In this document: in pieces, positions 1 to 12,005 of the stretch
Layout of the letters: each line of letters begins with the position of its first letter
Position numbering within the stretch: the stretch's first letter is position 1
Origin: Priapulus caudatus
Taxonomy: Eukaryota; Priapulida; Priapulimorpha; Priapulimorphida; Priapulidae
NCBI RefSeq assembly: GCF_000485595.1
Contig: NW_014577373.1
Location: 103,622-167,621 of the forward strand
Length of the DNA stretch: 64,000 bases
Reading direction: 5' to 3'
Made by a program: the position numbers and the translations under genes
The notes under the pieces: generated by a model
What the model was told of the DNA's origin: nothing
Databases searched by the model: none
What the model saw: only the letters and a program-made list of their open reading frames with translations

Positions 1-819
1 GACAATACTTACAATGTATGGTGCATCGTGGAAAAAATGCGCGGGCACACGCGAACGTATAAATACGGCTCAAGCAGCAAAAGGGCACGCGCCACGCACA
101 ACACCCGCTTTTATAACGCGACAAGGAAACCCGCGAGTCACATGACTAAAACATAATGTAAACGAGCAGAACGCAGCCTAGCTGAACTGCTTAAAATACC
201 GCGTGAAATAAGAACTGACAGTGCAAGAAATACTACAGTATGACACGCTTAGAAGAAATGATGAGAAGAAATAACAATGTGAATAAGCATTTAAAGCCAC
301 GATTTCAAAAATAATTTCCGACCTGTCTCGTGTCTTTGCCACTTTTACGGTACTTACCATTATTGCTTGAGTAAGAGCAACTGTCTAGACTAGAGTAATG
401 CTAACATTCCTTAGAACATTCGTACTTAGCTATATTCACAAAAACATGCACGATTCGCATTTTGATTACTCGTTTGGATTTCCGCTGCCATTTCTTGCGT
501 ACCTCAGGCACCGAATTAACTACACAGAATTAGGTGCCGTTTTGTTTGAATGAGGTACACTAAATACACTTGTTTTGAAGGCGCTATTTGCAAATTAATT
601 GTCTCTATAATCAAATATGCCATGGTGTTATGTGTTCAATTCCAATTTTTTATGCTACAACAATATAAATTCTTAGTGTTTTTGAAGTTGGCGTAATCAG
701 TACATATCCGTTATTAGGTGAGACAATATTTCGCTATATTTGTATCCCCCGCGACGACGTCGGCAGGGATACTATGGTTTCATGTCTCCCCAGCTGCCGC
801 CGCAGACAATTTCCCCTTC
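1..819. other. No gene recognised
   Basis: Mixed AT-rich sequence with only short chance reading frames, none resembling a protein I know. No tRNA, repeat array or obvious promoter was seen. It could include upstream sequence or the missing first exon of the DCN1-like gene that follows, but I cannot identify it. Confidence 0.5.
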
Positions 820-2453
820 GCCGCCTCTATAACTCGCCCCTAATTGACCTAGCGCTACCAAACTTGCGTATACTTACACATCTTGGGGAGAAAGGTGAGC
901 ACGCTCGCTACAAAACCAGGTCACTGCGACCTTTATTTACTTTACTTGACCTTGATCATATGTTCCCTTCGCTCTCTAACTCGGCCCCTAATTGAGCCTA
1001 GCGCTACCAAACTTGTTGATACTTAAACATCTTGGGGAGAAGCGAGCAGCGTACCAAAAACAGGTCACTGCGACCTTTATTTGACCTTTACTTGCCTTGA
1101 TCATATTTCCTTCCGCTCTCTAACTCGGCCCCTAATTGACTAGCGCTACCAAACTTGGTATGCTTACACATCTTGGGGAGAAGGTGAGCAGGCGTACCAA
1201 AACCAGGTCACTGCGACCTTTTATTTGACCTTTACCTTGACCTTGATCATATTCCCTTTCGCTCTCTCTAACTCGGCCTAATTGACTAGCATCGCTACCA
1301 AACTTGCGATATACTTACAGATCTTGGGGAGAAGGTGAGCAGCGTACCAAAACCAGGTCACTGCACCTTTATTTGACTTTACCTGACCTTGATCATATTT
1401 CACTTCCGCTCTACTCGGCCCTAATTGACCTAGCGCTACCAAACTTGGTATACTTACACATCTTTGGGAGAAGGTGAGCAGCGTACCAAAACCAGATCAC
1501 TGCGACCTTTATTTGAGACGTTTACCTTGACCTTGATCATATTTCCTTCGCCTCTCTAACTGGCCCCTAATTGACTAGCGCTACCAAACTTGGGTATACT
1601 TACAGATCTTGGGAGAAGGTGCCGCAGCGTACCAAAACAGGTCACTGCGACCTTATTTGACCTTACCTTGACCTTGATCATATTTCCCTTCCGCTCTCTA
1701 ACTCGGTCCCTAATTGACCTAGCGGTACCAAACTTGGCTATACTTAACACATCTTGGGGAGAAGGTGCGCAGCATACCAAAACCAGGTCACTGCGACCTT
1801 TATTTGACCTTTACCTTGACTTTGATCATATTTCCCTTCCGCTCTATAACTCGGCCTTTAATTGACCTAGCGCTACCAAAAACCAGGTCACTACGACCTT
1901 TATTTGACCCCTTTGACCTTGATCATATTTCCCTTGCGCTCATAACTCGGCCTCTAATTGACCTAGCGCTACCAAACTTGGTATACTTACACATCTTGGG
2001 GAGAAGGTGTGTCACTACCAAAACCAGGTCACTACGGACATTTATTTGACCTTTACTTGACATTGATCATATTTTCCTTTTCGCTCTATAACTCGGGCCC
2101 CTAATTGACCTAGCGCTACCAAACTTGCTATACTTACACATCTTGGGGAGAATGTGTGTTGCGTACCAAAACCAGGTCACTGCAGCTTTTATTTGACCTT
2201 GACCTTGACCTTGATCATATTTCCCTTCCGCTCTATAACTCGGCCCCTAATTGACCTAGCGGTACCAAACTTGGTATACTTACACATCTTGGGGAGAAGG
2301 TGTGTTGCGTACCGAAACCAGGTCACTGCAACCTTTATTTCACATTGACCTTGACCTTGACCGCCATCATATTTCCCTTCCACTCTATAACTCGGCCCCT
2401 AATTGACCTAGCTTGACCAAACTTCGTATACTTACACATGATCTTGGGGAGAA
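820..2453. repeat. Tandem satellite, about 146-bp unit, about 12 copies
   Basis: A head-to-tail array. The landmark TTGACCTAGCGCTACCAAAC recurs near 845, 992, 1136, 1283, 1425, 1572, 1714, 1864, 1960, 2106, 2253 and 2403, mostly 141-150 bp apart, with one unit shortened to about 97 bp. Other unit landmarks are CATCTTGGGGAGAAGGTG and CCAAAACCAGGTCACTGC. Copies differ mainly by small indels, which produces spurious short frames on both strands. Each unit has TGACCTTGA-type motifs. The array ends about 530 bp before the first visible DCUN1D exon. Confidence 0.93.
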
Positions 2454-2987
2454 CACGGGAGATACATGTAGTTGGCGACAACTGCCCTTTCTAGTTTTTT
2501 CCAGATTTTGCGTTTCTAAGCAATGATTATGGAAGTTAATGGAAGTTAATGATATACACACCCCTAACCTCAACACTAATTTGGTAACCTAAACCTCTCA
2601 CGGACTTGTATACGTTAGGGGTATATATGTATATATATGTTATAGGCCTTGTGTGGACTAGACAGAAAGCGAGACTGTGAAGTTGCATATATATAAAGTT
2701 TAACAAAAGTCTTTGATTATGTCACTAAATTGTCATATTCTAATCATTTGGATTTATGCTAAAGGTTTATGTTTAATTAAGTAATTGGAGATTCCGTATT
2801 TTATGGGTTGTTAGTTTGTTACACAATGTAAATGTACAAATTTACCTGATATTTAATTCGTTCCTCCCAAATTGCCTAATTAATTAAACTGTAATATGAC
2901 TAAATGCAATTAGCTGATAATTTATCGGCAGTTTTATACTGTGTGTACGTAAGATGTGGCCAAAAAATTTTATGTTTTATTTTTTAG
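2454..2987. other. AT-rich flank or intron before DCUN1D exon 2
   Basis: No coding signal. It ends in a T-rich tract and a TTTTTTAG acceptor that leads directly into the first recognised DCUN1D exon, so at least the 3' part should be intron. Confidence 0.5.
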
Positions 2988-5900
2988 CATAAGCTAAAAT
3001 CATCCCAGAAGGAGAAGGTTCGGCAGTTCATAGCTTTCACCAACACTGGAGAGAAGACTGCCATCTTCTGTTTGACACAGCATGACTGGAAACTCGACAT
3101 TGCATCTGATAACTACTTCCAGAACCCTGACGGATACTACCGGGAACCAAAGTCCAGTGTCGACAAGAAAAAACTAGATCATCTTTTTAATAAATATAAA
3201 GGTAAACTTTTGCTTCATCTTAAAATGATTAACATTAAAATATGTGTGTATAATGTCGAGATATACAAAGAGATAATGCAGCATATGTTTGCTAGTTGGC
3301 ATTTTGCAGTGCCTCCAAATGAATAATATATTTTGTTGTGGTTTATGAGATTTTGAAAGAGGTAGCGTGGTGTATTACCACTAATTGCAATAAGTATTTA
3401 TGATACAATTGCATTAGGCACTGTATTAATTGTTGGTTAGTTTTAATTTTGAGATAAATGTGGCCACGATTATGACTACAAGTTCAAATAACATTTCATC
3501 ATCTCGTGTGATATGTCTAGGTAACAATAGTCGTATATGATAGATGTACATTGGTAGTTTTTTTTTCAGTGCCTGTGGCACAGGCTGGCAATCCTGGACC
3601 CACTACAATTTACCTGATTTTCTCCCCAAAGATGTTCTCCCTATGGATAGAAAGATACCCACCTCTTAAAGTCTTTAGAAAAAAAAACCACTATTCTCGT
3701 ACGTTATAGATCCGCACGAAGATGACAAGATGACGGCCGACGGAATCATGCGGTTCCTTGAGGACCTGAACCTGAGCCCTGAGAGCAAGCTAGTTCTCAT
3801 CATGGCGTGGAAGTTCAAGGCTCAAGCGCAGTGCGAATTCACGAAAGAAGAGTTTCTCCAAGGGATGATAGAAATAAGGTACATGCACCGGTGTCGGATG
3901 GTTCACGCAGCTACCTGTCACCGGCTTGCTAGCATCCTGATTGTCATGTAGATTAGCAGTTTGTGGAAAACTACTGTTATGTCGGTCGAGGTAAAGGTTG
4001 TGTGCAGAATTGACCTCTCGTTTATTCTTGGAATTTGTGTAGCTAGCTATCAGTGTCTCACATCAAACTAGTATTTTTCGAGTATCAATTGGCAGTGCAT
4101 GCTTTATAATTGAAATAATCAAGACTTATTCTGTACTATTTAGTACGCATCGAAAATATAAAAGTTGAGTTGATCGCATTGATGGCACTTTCCAGGGCTT
4201 GTGGTAGTGTTTGGTTATTGTAGTGGTTGGAAATGAAATACTACTCCTTTATCCATCTGATCTTACATTTACAGTTGTGATACATTAGAAAAGCTAAAGA
4301 GGCAACTGCCACATCTAGAACAGGATCTTCGAGATCAGCATAAGTTTAAAGATTTCTATAGTTTTACGTTTAACTATGCGAAAAATCCAGGACAGAAAGG
4401 ATTAGGTAAGAGACTTGTGAAAATCATGAAAACGCATGTACTAGCATAAATAGTATTCATAATGCCATGCTAAAATGCAATAGAGTTCCTGACTAATGAA
4501 TGTGGTTTGTTCTAAAATTTTGTTCTTATGGCCATTGTCACCATGTTATTAGTACACATTTTGATGCAATTCACGTAATAATATATTCCCCGAAACTCGT
4601 GCTGTGCTCCACCGTATGGCATGAGCATTCATACCTAGATTGATTCATCATTGTTGTAAATGCAGATTAATGCTTTTTGCTTACGTCAAAGGATGTGGGA
4701 CCAGTTTAGCCATCACCAGCAGTTTTAAGCCTGAGAATCGATGTACAGGATAAACTTAATGGAATCTTGTGTTTTACTTTTACATTTGGTTTAACGTTTA
4801 TAATTCTAAACATTCTAAACATCTTTTATCACGGCGCTGTTCAAAGTGGCAATATGGTCGCTTTATGGAGTGCTGAACCACTTGATAGTTAGTTGCTTGT
4901 GCATGCCAGGTTCACATTGCTGCCTTCCTTATGTGCAGCACCCAGAGCCTAAAATCAATACATACAAAATAGTTCAACATGCTGTTCATACACTGAAAAA
5001 TGATTAGGCATTTTTAGCTCAGCTGACAAAGTCAGATGCAGCTTGTAGAATTGTCCGTGCGTCCGTCAACAGTTGGGCACAAATCTTAACCGCTCTACGT
5101 ACGGTCTTTATATTCGGGACGTCGGAGGGGGGGATCGCGAAAAGGACTCGGGGATGTCGAATTTGGGGTCAAGGGTCAAAGGTCAAGGTGTGTCAATGGA
5201 GGGGGAATATTTCCCCCTTAACTTAAGGTAAAGGAGGAAATACGTAATTGCGGCACAAATCTCAACGGCTTGACCTACGCTCTTAATATTCGATGTATAG
5301 TGTGATGGGGAGGAAACCAATCACCAGTGTGAAATTGGAGTTCACAGGTCAAAGGGCAGTTGGGGAAAGGTTAGATATCAGACATTTTCTGAGGACATGG
5401 TCTAACGGACAGAGTGCAAAACTTTTTTGTTTTAGCGCTGACCTACCATTTTTATCACTTTTTTGAAAGGACCATGAAATGTGCTTTCCGCTGACGTGCG
5501 AAGAGTAAGTGTCTGATAACCTTTTGACCCTCAAGAGGAGGGGTAAACACGGATTTGTTGACTGTTAACAAAGGACTGAACTGCTTTTGTTATTAGAGCC
5601 CCCTCCCCCTCCCACACCACCCTCCCCCACCCTCCTCCCACCACCACCACTACGCTCGCGCTCGACGCATATCCATGATAACATGTTAATATATTGAAGT
5701 CATTAAAGTTACACAGGTGTATTTTTATTACTGTACTACCGGTATAGCAAAGCCTATCATAGATTTTATATCTGTATTAGTAGTATCCTAGATATATGCT
5801 CTGAGCGCGAACGCGGTGGCGGGAGGGCGCACTTGATTCGGTTGCCAGTGAGTTTATCAGAAGAATACCCGGCTACAGTACACATCAGTTGAGCGCTGTC

Positions 5901-7445
5901 GCTCTGCGGCACTTGTTTGTACACGTCTGCCACTCTGTTCTACAAAGAACTAAAAATAAGCTCTCATTCCTTCGTGACCTGCACCCCCGCCCTAAGAGTA
6001 GTATGTTTTTTTTGTATTTTTTTCGGAAGAGCCCTTGATGCTATAGGAAGTACCTCACATTGACATTTTGCCATGCTCTTTTGATTGCAGATCTTGATAT
6101 GGCAATAGCATACTGGACAATAGTGCTCACGGGACGATTCAAGTTCTTAGATCTCTGGTGTCGGTTTCTTATGGTGAGTATGTTACTGTTAGTGTACTTT
6201 TAGATTATACTTATTCCCACAGCTAAATATAGGAAGAATTGTTTCCTGACAATTATACGGGTTTGACAAAAATTTTGCCACCGTTTTATTTCATTACACG
6301 GGCAAAGTTGTTTAAGTAATTTCTTATGAATGTGTAGAATGAATTTGTTGTGAATGTGTAGAATGAATTTGTTGTAAATGTGTAGAATGAATTTGTTGTG
6401 AATGTGTAGAATGAATTTGTTGTAAATGTGTAGAATGAATTTGTTGTAAATGTGTAGAATGAATTTGTTGTGAATGAATAGGGAAATTATTATTATTTGA
6501 TCCATGGTGTGTTTCTGATGTGAGAACCATCTAAACTAAATATCACGAAATCCATTAAGGAGTTGCATCCACACCATCAGTTCGCTCCTATTTAATCGCA
6601 CCACCTAAAATCTACCTGTGATTGGTGATGGCCCTGGACATACTTGTTTCCCAATCTATAGATCTATCACCACTATTCCAAATATATTGTAAAAACCCAT
6701 GTGTCACACAGTGTTTGTCTATATCACTGCTTGATGAACATAACTGGTCTGATGTTAGGATGAAGGTATCGCCCATTGATCACTAGTAGTATGATATTAT
6801 GTGGATTTGTAATGTAGGCAGTATGTGTGTATAATTCGTACTTTGTATTTTTTTCCATTCAGGAGCATCATAAGAGATCAATTCCAAAAGACACGTGGAA
6901 CTTGTTGTTAGACTTTAGTAATATGATAGATGAAGCCATGAGCAACTATGATGAAGAAGGTATGAGAATGTTTCCACGTTTAACCTGTACCATTTTCTAT
7001 GCCAGCGGTAAAATAAGGGAGAAAATATCTCGTAACAACAAGCTGCATTCTTATATTTCTAACTTTATTTTACTTTTACATCATGATTTTATTTTTGTTA
7101 TCATGAGTTTGTCAGGTAATTTATTGCAGTACGTTCATTTTTCAATTCTTAGAATTTTCACTCAGAAGCGTAGATATCCGGAATGTTTTCATCATCAAAT
7201 GGCATTTTTGCAAATGTGCTTTTACTTCATGGACTTGTTATGAAATTGTTGCTAACTACGGAATTTCTTTATTTTGTTCAACGTGCATGCACACACACGT
7301 ACACCCTCATATTTTGAGCTTCCTCTCACTTATATATTTTCACATTTTATTTATCACAGGAGCGTGGCCAGTCTTGATAGATGACTTTGTGGAGTGGGCA
7401 CGACCTCTCTTGTCTACACAGAGCAGTAGGATGACAAACGTTTGA
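2988..7445 (+). CDS. DCUN1D1: DCN1-like protein (DCUN1D1/DCUN1D2 type), NEDD8 co-E3; first Met exon not located
   Basis: Six exons: 2988-3201, 3710-3878, 4275-4405, 6091-6173, 6863-6959, 7360-7445 (stop TGA). All introns are GT-AG and phases fit, giving 259 residues plus the missing start codon; human DCUN1D1 is 259 residues. The N-terminus ([31 protein letters not shown]) is the UBA-like domain. The rest is the PONY/DCN1 domain: [69 protein letters not shown]. The family holds a cullin WHB domain and NEDD8-charged UBC12 together to speed cullin neddylation. The methionine at 3072 is internal; as in vertebrate genes, the true ATG probably sits in an upstream exon that ends at or near the ATG, which I could not place. 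D1 versus D2 cannot be separated by eye. A cullin-1 fragment lies 10 kb downstream. Confidence 0.95.
5010..5575. repeat. Probable dispersed repeat in DCUN1D intron
   Basis: A block beginning TTTTAGCTCAGCTGACAAAG and GTCCGTGCGTCCGTCAACAG, with an internal echo (GGCACAAATCTTAACCGCTC and GGCACAAATCTCAACGGCTT, both followed by a TACG-type segment and TTAATATTCG-like sequence). The style is that of a dispersed element in marine invertebrate genomes. No terminal repeats were resolved. Confidence 0.4.
6325..6478. repeat. 24-bp tandem repeat, about 6 copies
   Basis: The unit GTGTAGAATGAATTTGTTGT plus GAAT or AAAT repeats about six times inside the DCUN1D intron after the exon ending at 6173. It gives a repetitive frame on the minus strand that is not a gene. 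Confidence 0.92.
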
Positions 7446-7517
7446 CACATGCTTGCCATCCGACACCCATTACCAACCGTAGTAATGTATTTAGCCAAGT
7501 CTATTGTTTGCCAGGTG

Positions 7518-7523
7518 AATAAA
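7518..7523 (+). terminator. Candidate polyadenylation signal of DCUN1D1
   Basis: AATAAA lies about 73 bases after the DCUN1D stop codon, in GGTGAATAAAGTG. It is the first canonical hexamer downstream and would give a very short 3' UTR. A true cleavage site needs transcript data. Confidence 0.5.
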
Positions 7524-7586
7524 GTGAAACTTTCGTTTCTGACGTGAGCACTTTTTAAATGTAAAGAATTGTGAAGTGGGAGAAAT

Positions 7587-7587
<1 letters not shown>

Positions 7588-7617
<30 letters not shown>
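7588..7617. repeat. (CAG)n trinucleotide repeat
   Basis: About ten CAG triplets roughly 145 bp after the DCUN1D stop codon and 65 bp beyond the candidate polyadenylation signal. It is noncoding in the model given here. Confidence 0.95.
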
Positions 7618-7620
<3 letters not shown>

Positions 7621-9703
7621 GCAGTGCTTTTATGAGTGAACTTTGCACATTGCGCTGTCCTGCATAGCACGGTCAACATCTGAATGTACTCGGTCCGTGT
7701 CGAAATGTGAACTGAACAGTTATAATCTCAACTGTCGAATTCGGCGTGCGTCATGTCCACCTGAGGTTTTGTTGACATTCGCAGCTTCGCTTCAGTGTCT
7801 TTGGCACGGCGTTTCGATCAAATGGTTATTCTCTGAGGCTCGTCATGCTAGGTCGGCCGTTACTAAGTGCAGCGACGAACTCGGCGGGAAGTGAAAGGAA
7901 TGTTAAATATTATATTATATGCCGAGGAAACTGAGCCGAAGCTCAGCTGGCTTCATTCGGCTGCAACCAACGGTAGTTCGTCGTAGTGAATGGTCTGAAC
8001 TGGTGAATAGTGTCACGTTCGCGTGTTCCGGCGTTCGAATGTCTTGCTAACATCCGTACGACGGATCCAGGGTTCTACGTGTAGAGCGGATGTTTCCACG
8101 CGAGGCAGTCGCATGTTTGCGTACGTTTGGTGGTACATGTTTGTGCCGTGTCACTGTAAACTAGGTGTGTAGGCACTAACATGGGAGGGAAACCGGCCGA
8201 TAGACTGATCCAAACGAGGCACAAAACATTGAGCAGTGTCTGGGAACCCTTCCTTGATTTTTTGTACTGTAAACACAGCTTGTGCATAGTGCACACGTTA
8301 TAACTGTGTACCCTACGCACATTCTAACTGTGCAACTTAAACACGTTCTGTGTACCCCACACACATATGTTACACACAGACTAACTGTGTACCTTACACT
8401 TATTCTAACTGTGTAACTTACACTAATTCTAACTGTGTAACTTACACTTATTCTAACTGTGTAACTTACACATGATTTCAGTGTGAGTTGTGTACACATT
8501 CTGTACTGACACTGTACGATTGTCAGTCAAAGGCGTTCGTTACACACAGCTGTTCTCCATCTTCATTGACAACTTGTCCATCTCTGTCACACTAACTGAT
8601 TAATATCGATGACTAATATAGTAACACGTGATTCGAGCTGTAGCATGAGAAAACCGTAAATTTATATCTTGTTCTTTCGACTTCGATCACATGTTTGACG
8701 TAGGTCTGTCGCGGAAGGCCCATGTTTATACGTGCTGTGATAGACTCACGCAACAGCAGCAGCAGCTGCCATCTCCAGGCTGGTTTTCCCATTGAAACAA
8801 CTGTTTTGTTACTGAGTAACTGAAGGCAGAGTAACACCAATGGGTGAAGGGGGAGCATTTCGCATGTTCACAAGATTTACATGAGAAAACGATGTTGTTA
8901 TGAGTGTTTGGTCGCGTGTTACAGTTACATGCATTTTACGAAATGAGCAAGTACTTCTCTGTTTTTTTTAATTTTCTGTATGATAGTATGAGTGAATGTA
9001 TAATGGTGAATAACTAGTGTAAATTTTAACTGATACGTATGTTGATTTACTTGTTACTGACTGTGCTTGTAGTTTATAGAATCTTTGAACACTATCTGAG
9101 ATTGTTGTTACAGATGCTATTTTCGGGGGTGATGAGTAGTGGTAAACTTTTATGTTATCCTATCGTTTTTTCAGAGCACAGTGACACAGGCACTATTGGT
9201 TGATGGAATATTAGGTATTATTAACGTTTCCCCGGTGAGAATCACCAAATTATTAAAAAATTAAAGGATCAGGTAACCTCCCCAACTCCACCTGCATGCG
9301 CGTCAGTCAGTTTGAGGAGCTAACTGGTTTATATGCTGCACCCAGTATCAGCATCATCAGCCTTACCACGCAGAGCCGTAGCTAATGATGGGAGGGCAAG
9401 GGGACAGTTTCCCCCCAGACCAATGTATGTTCTATTTCATGGTCAATAGCCAATAACGAAGTGACCACGATTAACTGTCCAGGAACATCGCTGGTGGCTT
9501 CCCTCTCCCCTCCCTTCGCAAAACTTCGGGAAAGGTTGCCGCTTCCAAATAAGTCATTCCTCCCGCTCTAGACTAGGAAAGACAGTCTCTACAGGCCAGA
9601 GCTCTATGTTTCAACTTTATGCTGTGGCCAATATATTATGTATAGAGCATGGGCGCAGTAATACAACAGCTCATTTCGCATATGTTTTACATTACTATCC
9701 TAA

Positions 9704-9858
9704 AACTTCTTCTTCTTCTTCTTTTTCTTCTTCTTCTTCTTCTTCTTCTTCTTCTTCTTCTTCTTCTTCTTTTTCTTCTTCTTCTTCTTTTTCTTCTTCT
9801 TCTTCTTCTTCTTCTTCTTCTTCTTCTTCTTCTTCTTCTTCTTCGTCTTCTTCTTATT
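9704..9858. repeat. (TTC)n microsatellite
   Basis: About 155 bp of almost pure TTC with a few TTT interruptions. On the plus strand it is polypyrimidine and could form triplex DNA. Confidence 0.97.
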
Positions 9859-10047
9859 TGTTGGATGTGTGGTATGGCAAGCATCTGTGGGAAATGCCGG
9901 ATGACTGCTTCTATGTCATTGTAGTTGTGTATAGTTGTTATTTAAGACACGTGATTGTACACTGTTGTACCCGGTTCAGTTCAGACCATATCACTAGGTG
10001 AACGAAGCTAATGCAAGCAGTTAATATTGAAGGATAATTTTCTTGTA

Positions 10048-10092
<45 letters not shown>

Positions 10093-10774
10093 CAGATATT
10101 CGCTCAGATGTACATTTATAAAAAAAAAGAAGGTTTTGCTGTCAGTTCACACATAATAGTGACAGCATCGGATACAGCATAGATAAACCCCAACTCGTTC
10201 CCAAGGAATAACCAATTCCTCACCTGTAAATTATTGCGTGAACAAATGATTGTTATTAACTAGATTAGGGCATTACGAGAGAGACCTGTGCAATTCGTAA
10301 CGTCTTGTCGCATGCAGGTAGGTGTGTTTAGGTTATTAAACAGCTGGCAGTGTGAAATTACTTTTTTGTACTACATCGATGCCAGTGCCAGGTATACGAG
10401 GGGCGGTAATGTAATTAACGAAGTGCGGGGTTTCGGTAAGCTCTTGTAGGCGGAACAGCGTATGTTCCGTCACCTACCGTCGACACCTCTCATGCGTATG
10501 TATTATCTCGGATTTGTAATAAACTATTACGTGTAACGTTTCTTGTTCTGTGTTTAATGTTGCCCATACTATTCTTGGTTAAGAATGCGCGCGAGGTCAA
10601 CGTCCTGATTGCGAGAAAGTCACAGCTCGGGATTAAACAACAAGCATGGAATAGAAGTATGCTTCGTCCGTCGTGTATATATATATATATATACACGCGC
10701 GCACGCACGCCAACAGATATAGTGAGGCAGGCAGTCTTGAAACACCACAGGGGTAGTTCTAGGTTTGTGTGCAC

Positions 10775-10802
10775 CAAGGAGCTAAATATATTTAGCTCCT
10801 TG
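10775..10802. mobile_element. 28-bp perfect palindrome flanked by 8-bp direct repeats (mini-hairpin)
   Basis: The arm CAAGGAGCTAAATA is followed with no spacer by its exact reverse complement. The 8-mer GTGTGCAC occurs immediately on both sides (10767-10774 and 10803-10810), as a target-site duplication would. CA...TG ends and 8-bp duplications resemble hAT-type transposition; no protein is encoded. Confidence 0.7.
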
Positions 10803-11061
10803 GTGTGCACAAGCAAACGCAACAGACCAACACAGCGGCATGGCGTTTGGTATTGGTATGGTGCGATTGGATAAACTTGTCACGTCGAGTTTAAATCAAC
10901 GCGGATCAACCTATCGTGTTACTATTTATTACTAAGGAGCCGCGTTCGTTTTGCATATAAGCATGCCGGCCAAGAATTGTATACGAAATGTCATGAACGT
11001 GAGAACATTTTCGTCCGTAGCACCAGGGGGCGCTCGACAGTTGGAAGTTGGACTGAATCAG

Positions 11062-11227
11062 GCACCCGGCAGATAGATGCGATATGATATGACTACTAGG
11101 CACTTAGGATATGACTACTAGGCACTTAAAAAAAAAAAACCTAACCCTAACCCTAACCCTAAAAAAAAAAAAAAATTAAATTAAAGTGCCTAGTAGTCAT
11201 ATCATATCGCATCTTTCTGCCAACACC
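11062..11227. mobile_element. 166-bp fold-back MITE with telomere-like core and 9-bp TSD
   Basis: Terminal inverted repeats share GATGCGATATGATATGACTA and continue through CTAGGCACTT. The centre is poly-A, a CCTAACCCTAACCCTAACCC tract (about 11140-11161), and poly-A again. The 9-mer CTGAATCAG flanks it at 11053-11061 and 11228-11236. Long inverted repeats plus a 9-bp duplication are typical of Mutator-like (MULE) elements. It is the same family as the element at 57503-57723. Confidence 0.85.
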
Positions 11228-11239
11228 CTGAATCAGAGC

Positions 11240-11279
11240 CACTGATCTCTATATTTAACTTGGTATATAGAGATCAGTG
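11240..11279. mobile_element. 40-bp hairpin with 8-bp TSD
   Basis: 15-bp perfect arms (CACTGATCTCTATAT and its complement) with a 10-base loop. ATCAGAGC flanks both sides (11232-11239 and 11280-11287). The arm sequence matches the hairpin at 11745-11791, so the two are copies of one family. Confidence 0.75.
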
Positions 11280-11335
11280 ATCAGAGCACGCATATCAATA
11301 TTGAATTTGAAATACGTGCTCTGACTGCATGAATA

Positions 11336-11370
11336 CTGAGAACAATATTATATATATATATTGTTCTCAG
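11336..11370. mobile_element. 35-bp palindrome with imperfect 8-bp flanking repeat
   Basis: Arms CTGAGAACAATAT and complement around an alternating TA centre. Flanks are CATGAATA and CATGAACA (7 of 8 identical). It lies in a run of four neighbouring hairpins. Confidence 0.55.
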
Positions 11371-11387
11371 CATGAACATTGTCTAAC

Positions 11388-11428
11388 CATAGATATATAC
11401 AAACCAAGATATGTGTTTGTATACTATG
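11388..11428. mobile_element. 41-bp imperfect hairpin with 7-bp direct repeats
   Basis: Arms CATAGATATATACAAAC and GTTTGTATACTATG pair with a 3-base bulge. GTCTAAC flanks at 11381-11387 and 11429-11435. Confidence 0.55.
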
Positions 11429-11744
11429 GTCTAACTATTTTTATTATTATTATTTTATTTATTTAGGCAATTAAACGAGTATATTATTTCTTTGGAATAA
11501 ACCATGAACCGTACGTGTTTATAAAATGATAAAACTGTGTGTTATAAAACTAAAACAAGGTTTGTGCGAACTTAGCTTCGGCTTAATTAGCATTTGCTAT
11601 AGAGTAAATTATTCGTTCATCAACAGATTCTATATATCCACGCGCCCGTGGATTTATCTACGAAACTTACGGTGACTCAAGTCTGCATACACATTAACCT
11701 CGTCACCTCGTAAATATTAGTCTTCAAAGTCCAAGGGTCTATAT

Positions 11745-11791
11745 CACTGATCTCTATAATATAATCACTGATTATATTATAGAGATCAGTG
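11745..11791. mobile_element. 47-bp hairpin with 8-bp TSD
   Basis: 22-bp perfect arms (beginning CACTGATCTCTATAATAT) separated by only ACT. GTCTATAT flanks both sides (11737-11744 and 11792-11799). The outer 14 bp match the hairpin at 11240-11279. Confidence 0.8.
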
Positions 11792-11969
11792 GTCTATATC
11801 GAAGACGGAAAGTGACAACGTAGATCAAATAGACAGATCAACACTGCGGAGCGCAGTAGAACACCTTAGATTATGCAACCCTACTCTTGTTGGGTTATTG
11901 TTGGGTTATTGTATCATTATTGTTGAGGAGGAGGAGGAGGAGGGGTATTGTTGTAGGAGGATTATTGTT

Positions 11970-12005
11970 AGGAGTAGATAGTAGAGATAGTACGTCTTCT
12001 ATTAT
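11970..12005. mobile_element. Decayed hairpin of the AGGAGTAGATA family
   Basis: AGGAGTAGATAGTAGA and TCTATTATCTACTCCT face each other across a short loop. The arms match those at 30728-30774 and 32605-32644. No convincing flanking duplication remains. Confidence 0.45.

Larger units (their letters stand above)
7446..10774. other. Intergenic sequence, no gene recognised
   Basis: Besides the CAG tract it holds a 24-bp tandem array at about 8290-8470 (TAACTGTGTAACTTACACTT core), a (TTC)n tract at about 9704-9858, a (TA)n tract at about 10052-10089 and a shorter TA tract at 10677-10695. Long frames over the TTC tract (poly-Ser, poly-Leu, poly-Arg) are artefacts. Nothing else was recognised. Confidence 0.7.

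Noticed and set aside
774-2383. Several 60-94 codon frames upstream of DCUN1D
   Set aside because: They are translations of the 146-bp satellite on both strands and contain only repeat-derived sequence.
3072-3326. Start of the DCN1-like protein at the methionine MTQHDW
   Set aside because: Sequence upstream in the same frame ([13 protein letters not shown] and on) matches the family N-terminus, so this Met is internal; the frame also runs into the intron after 3201.
9606-10001. Poly-Ser, poly-Leu and poly-Arg frames over the TTC tract
   Set aside because: Pure microsatellite translation with no unique domain on either side.
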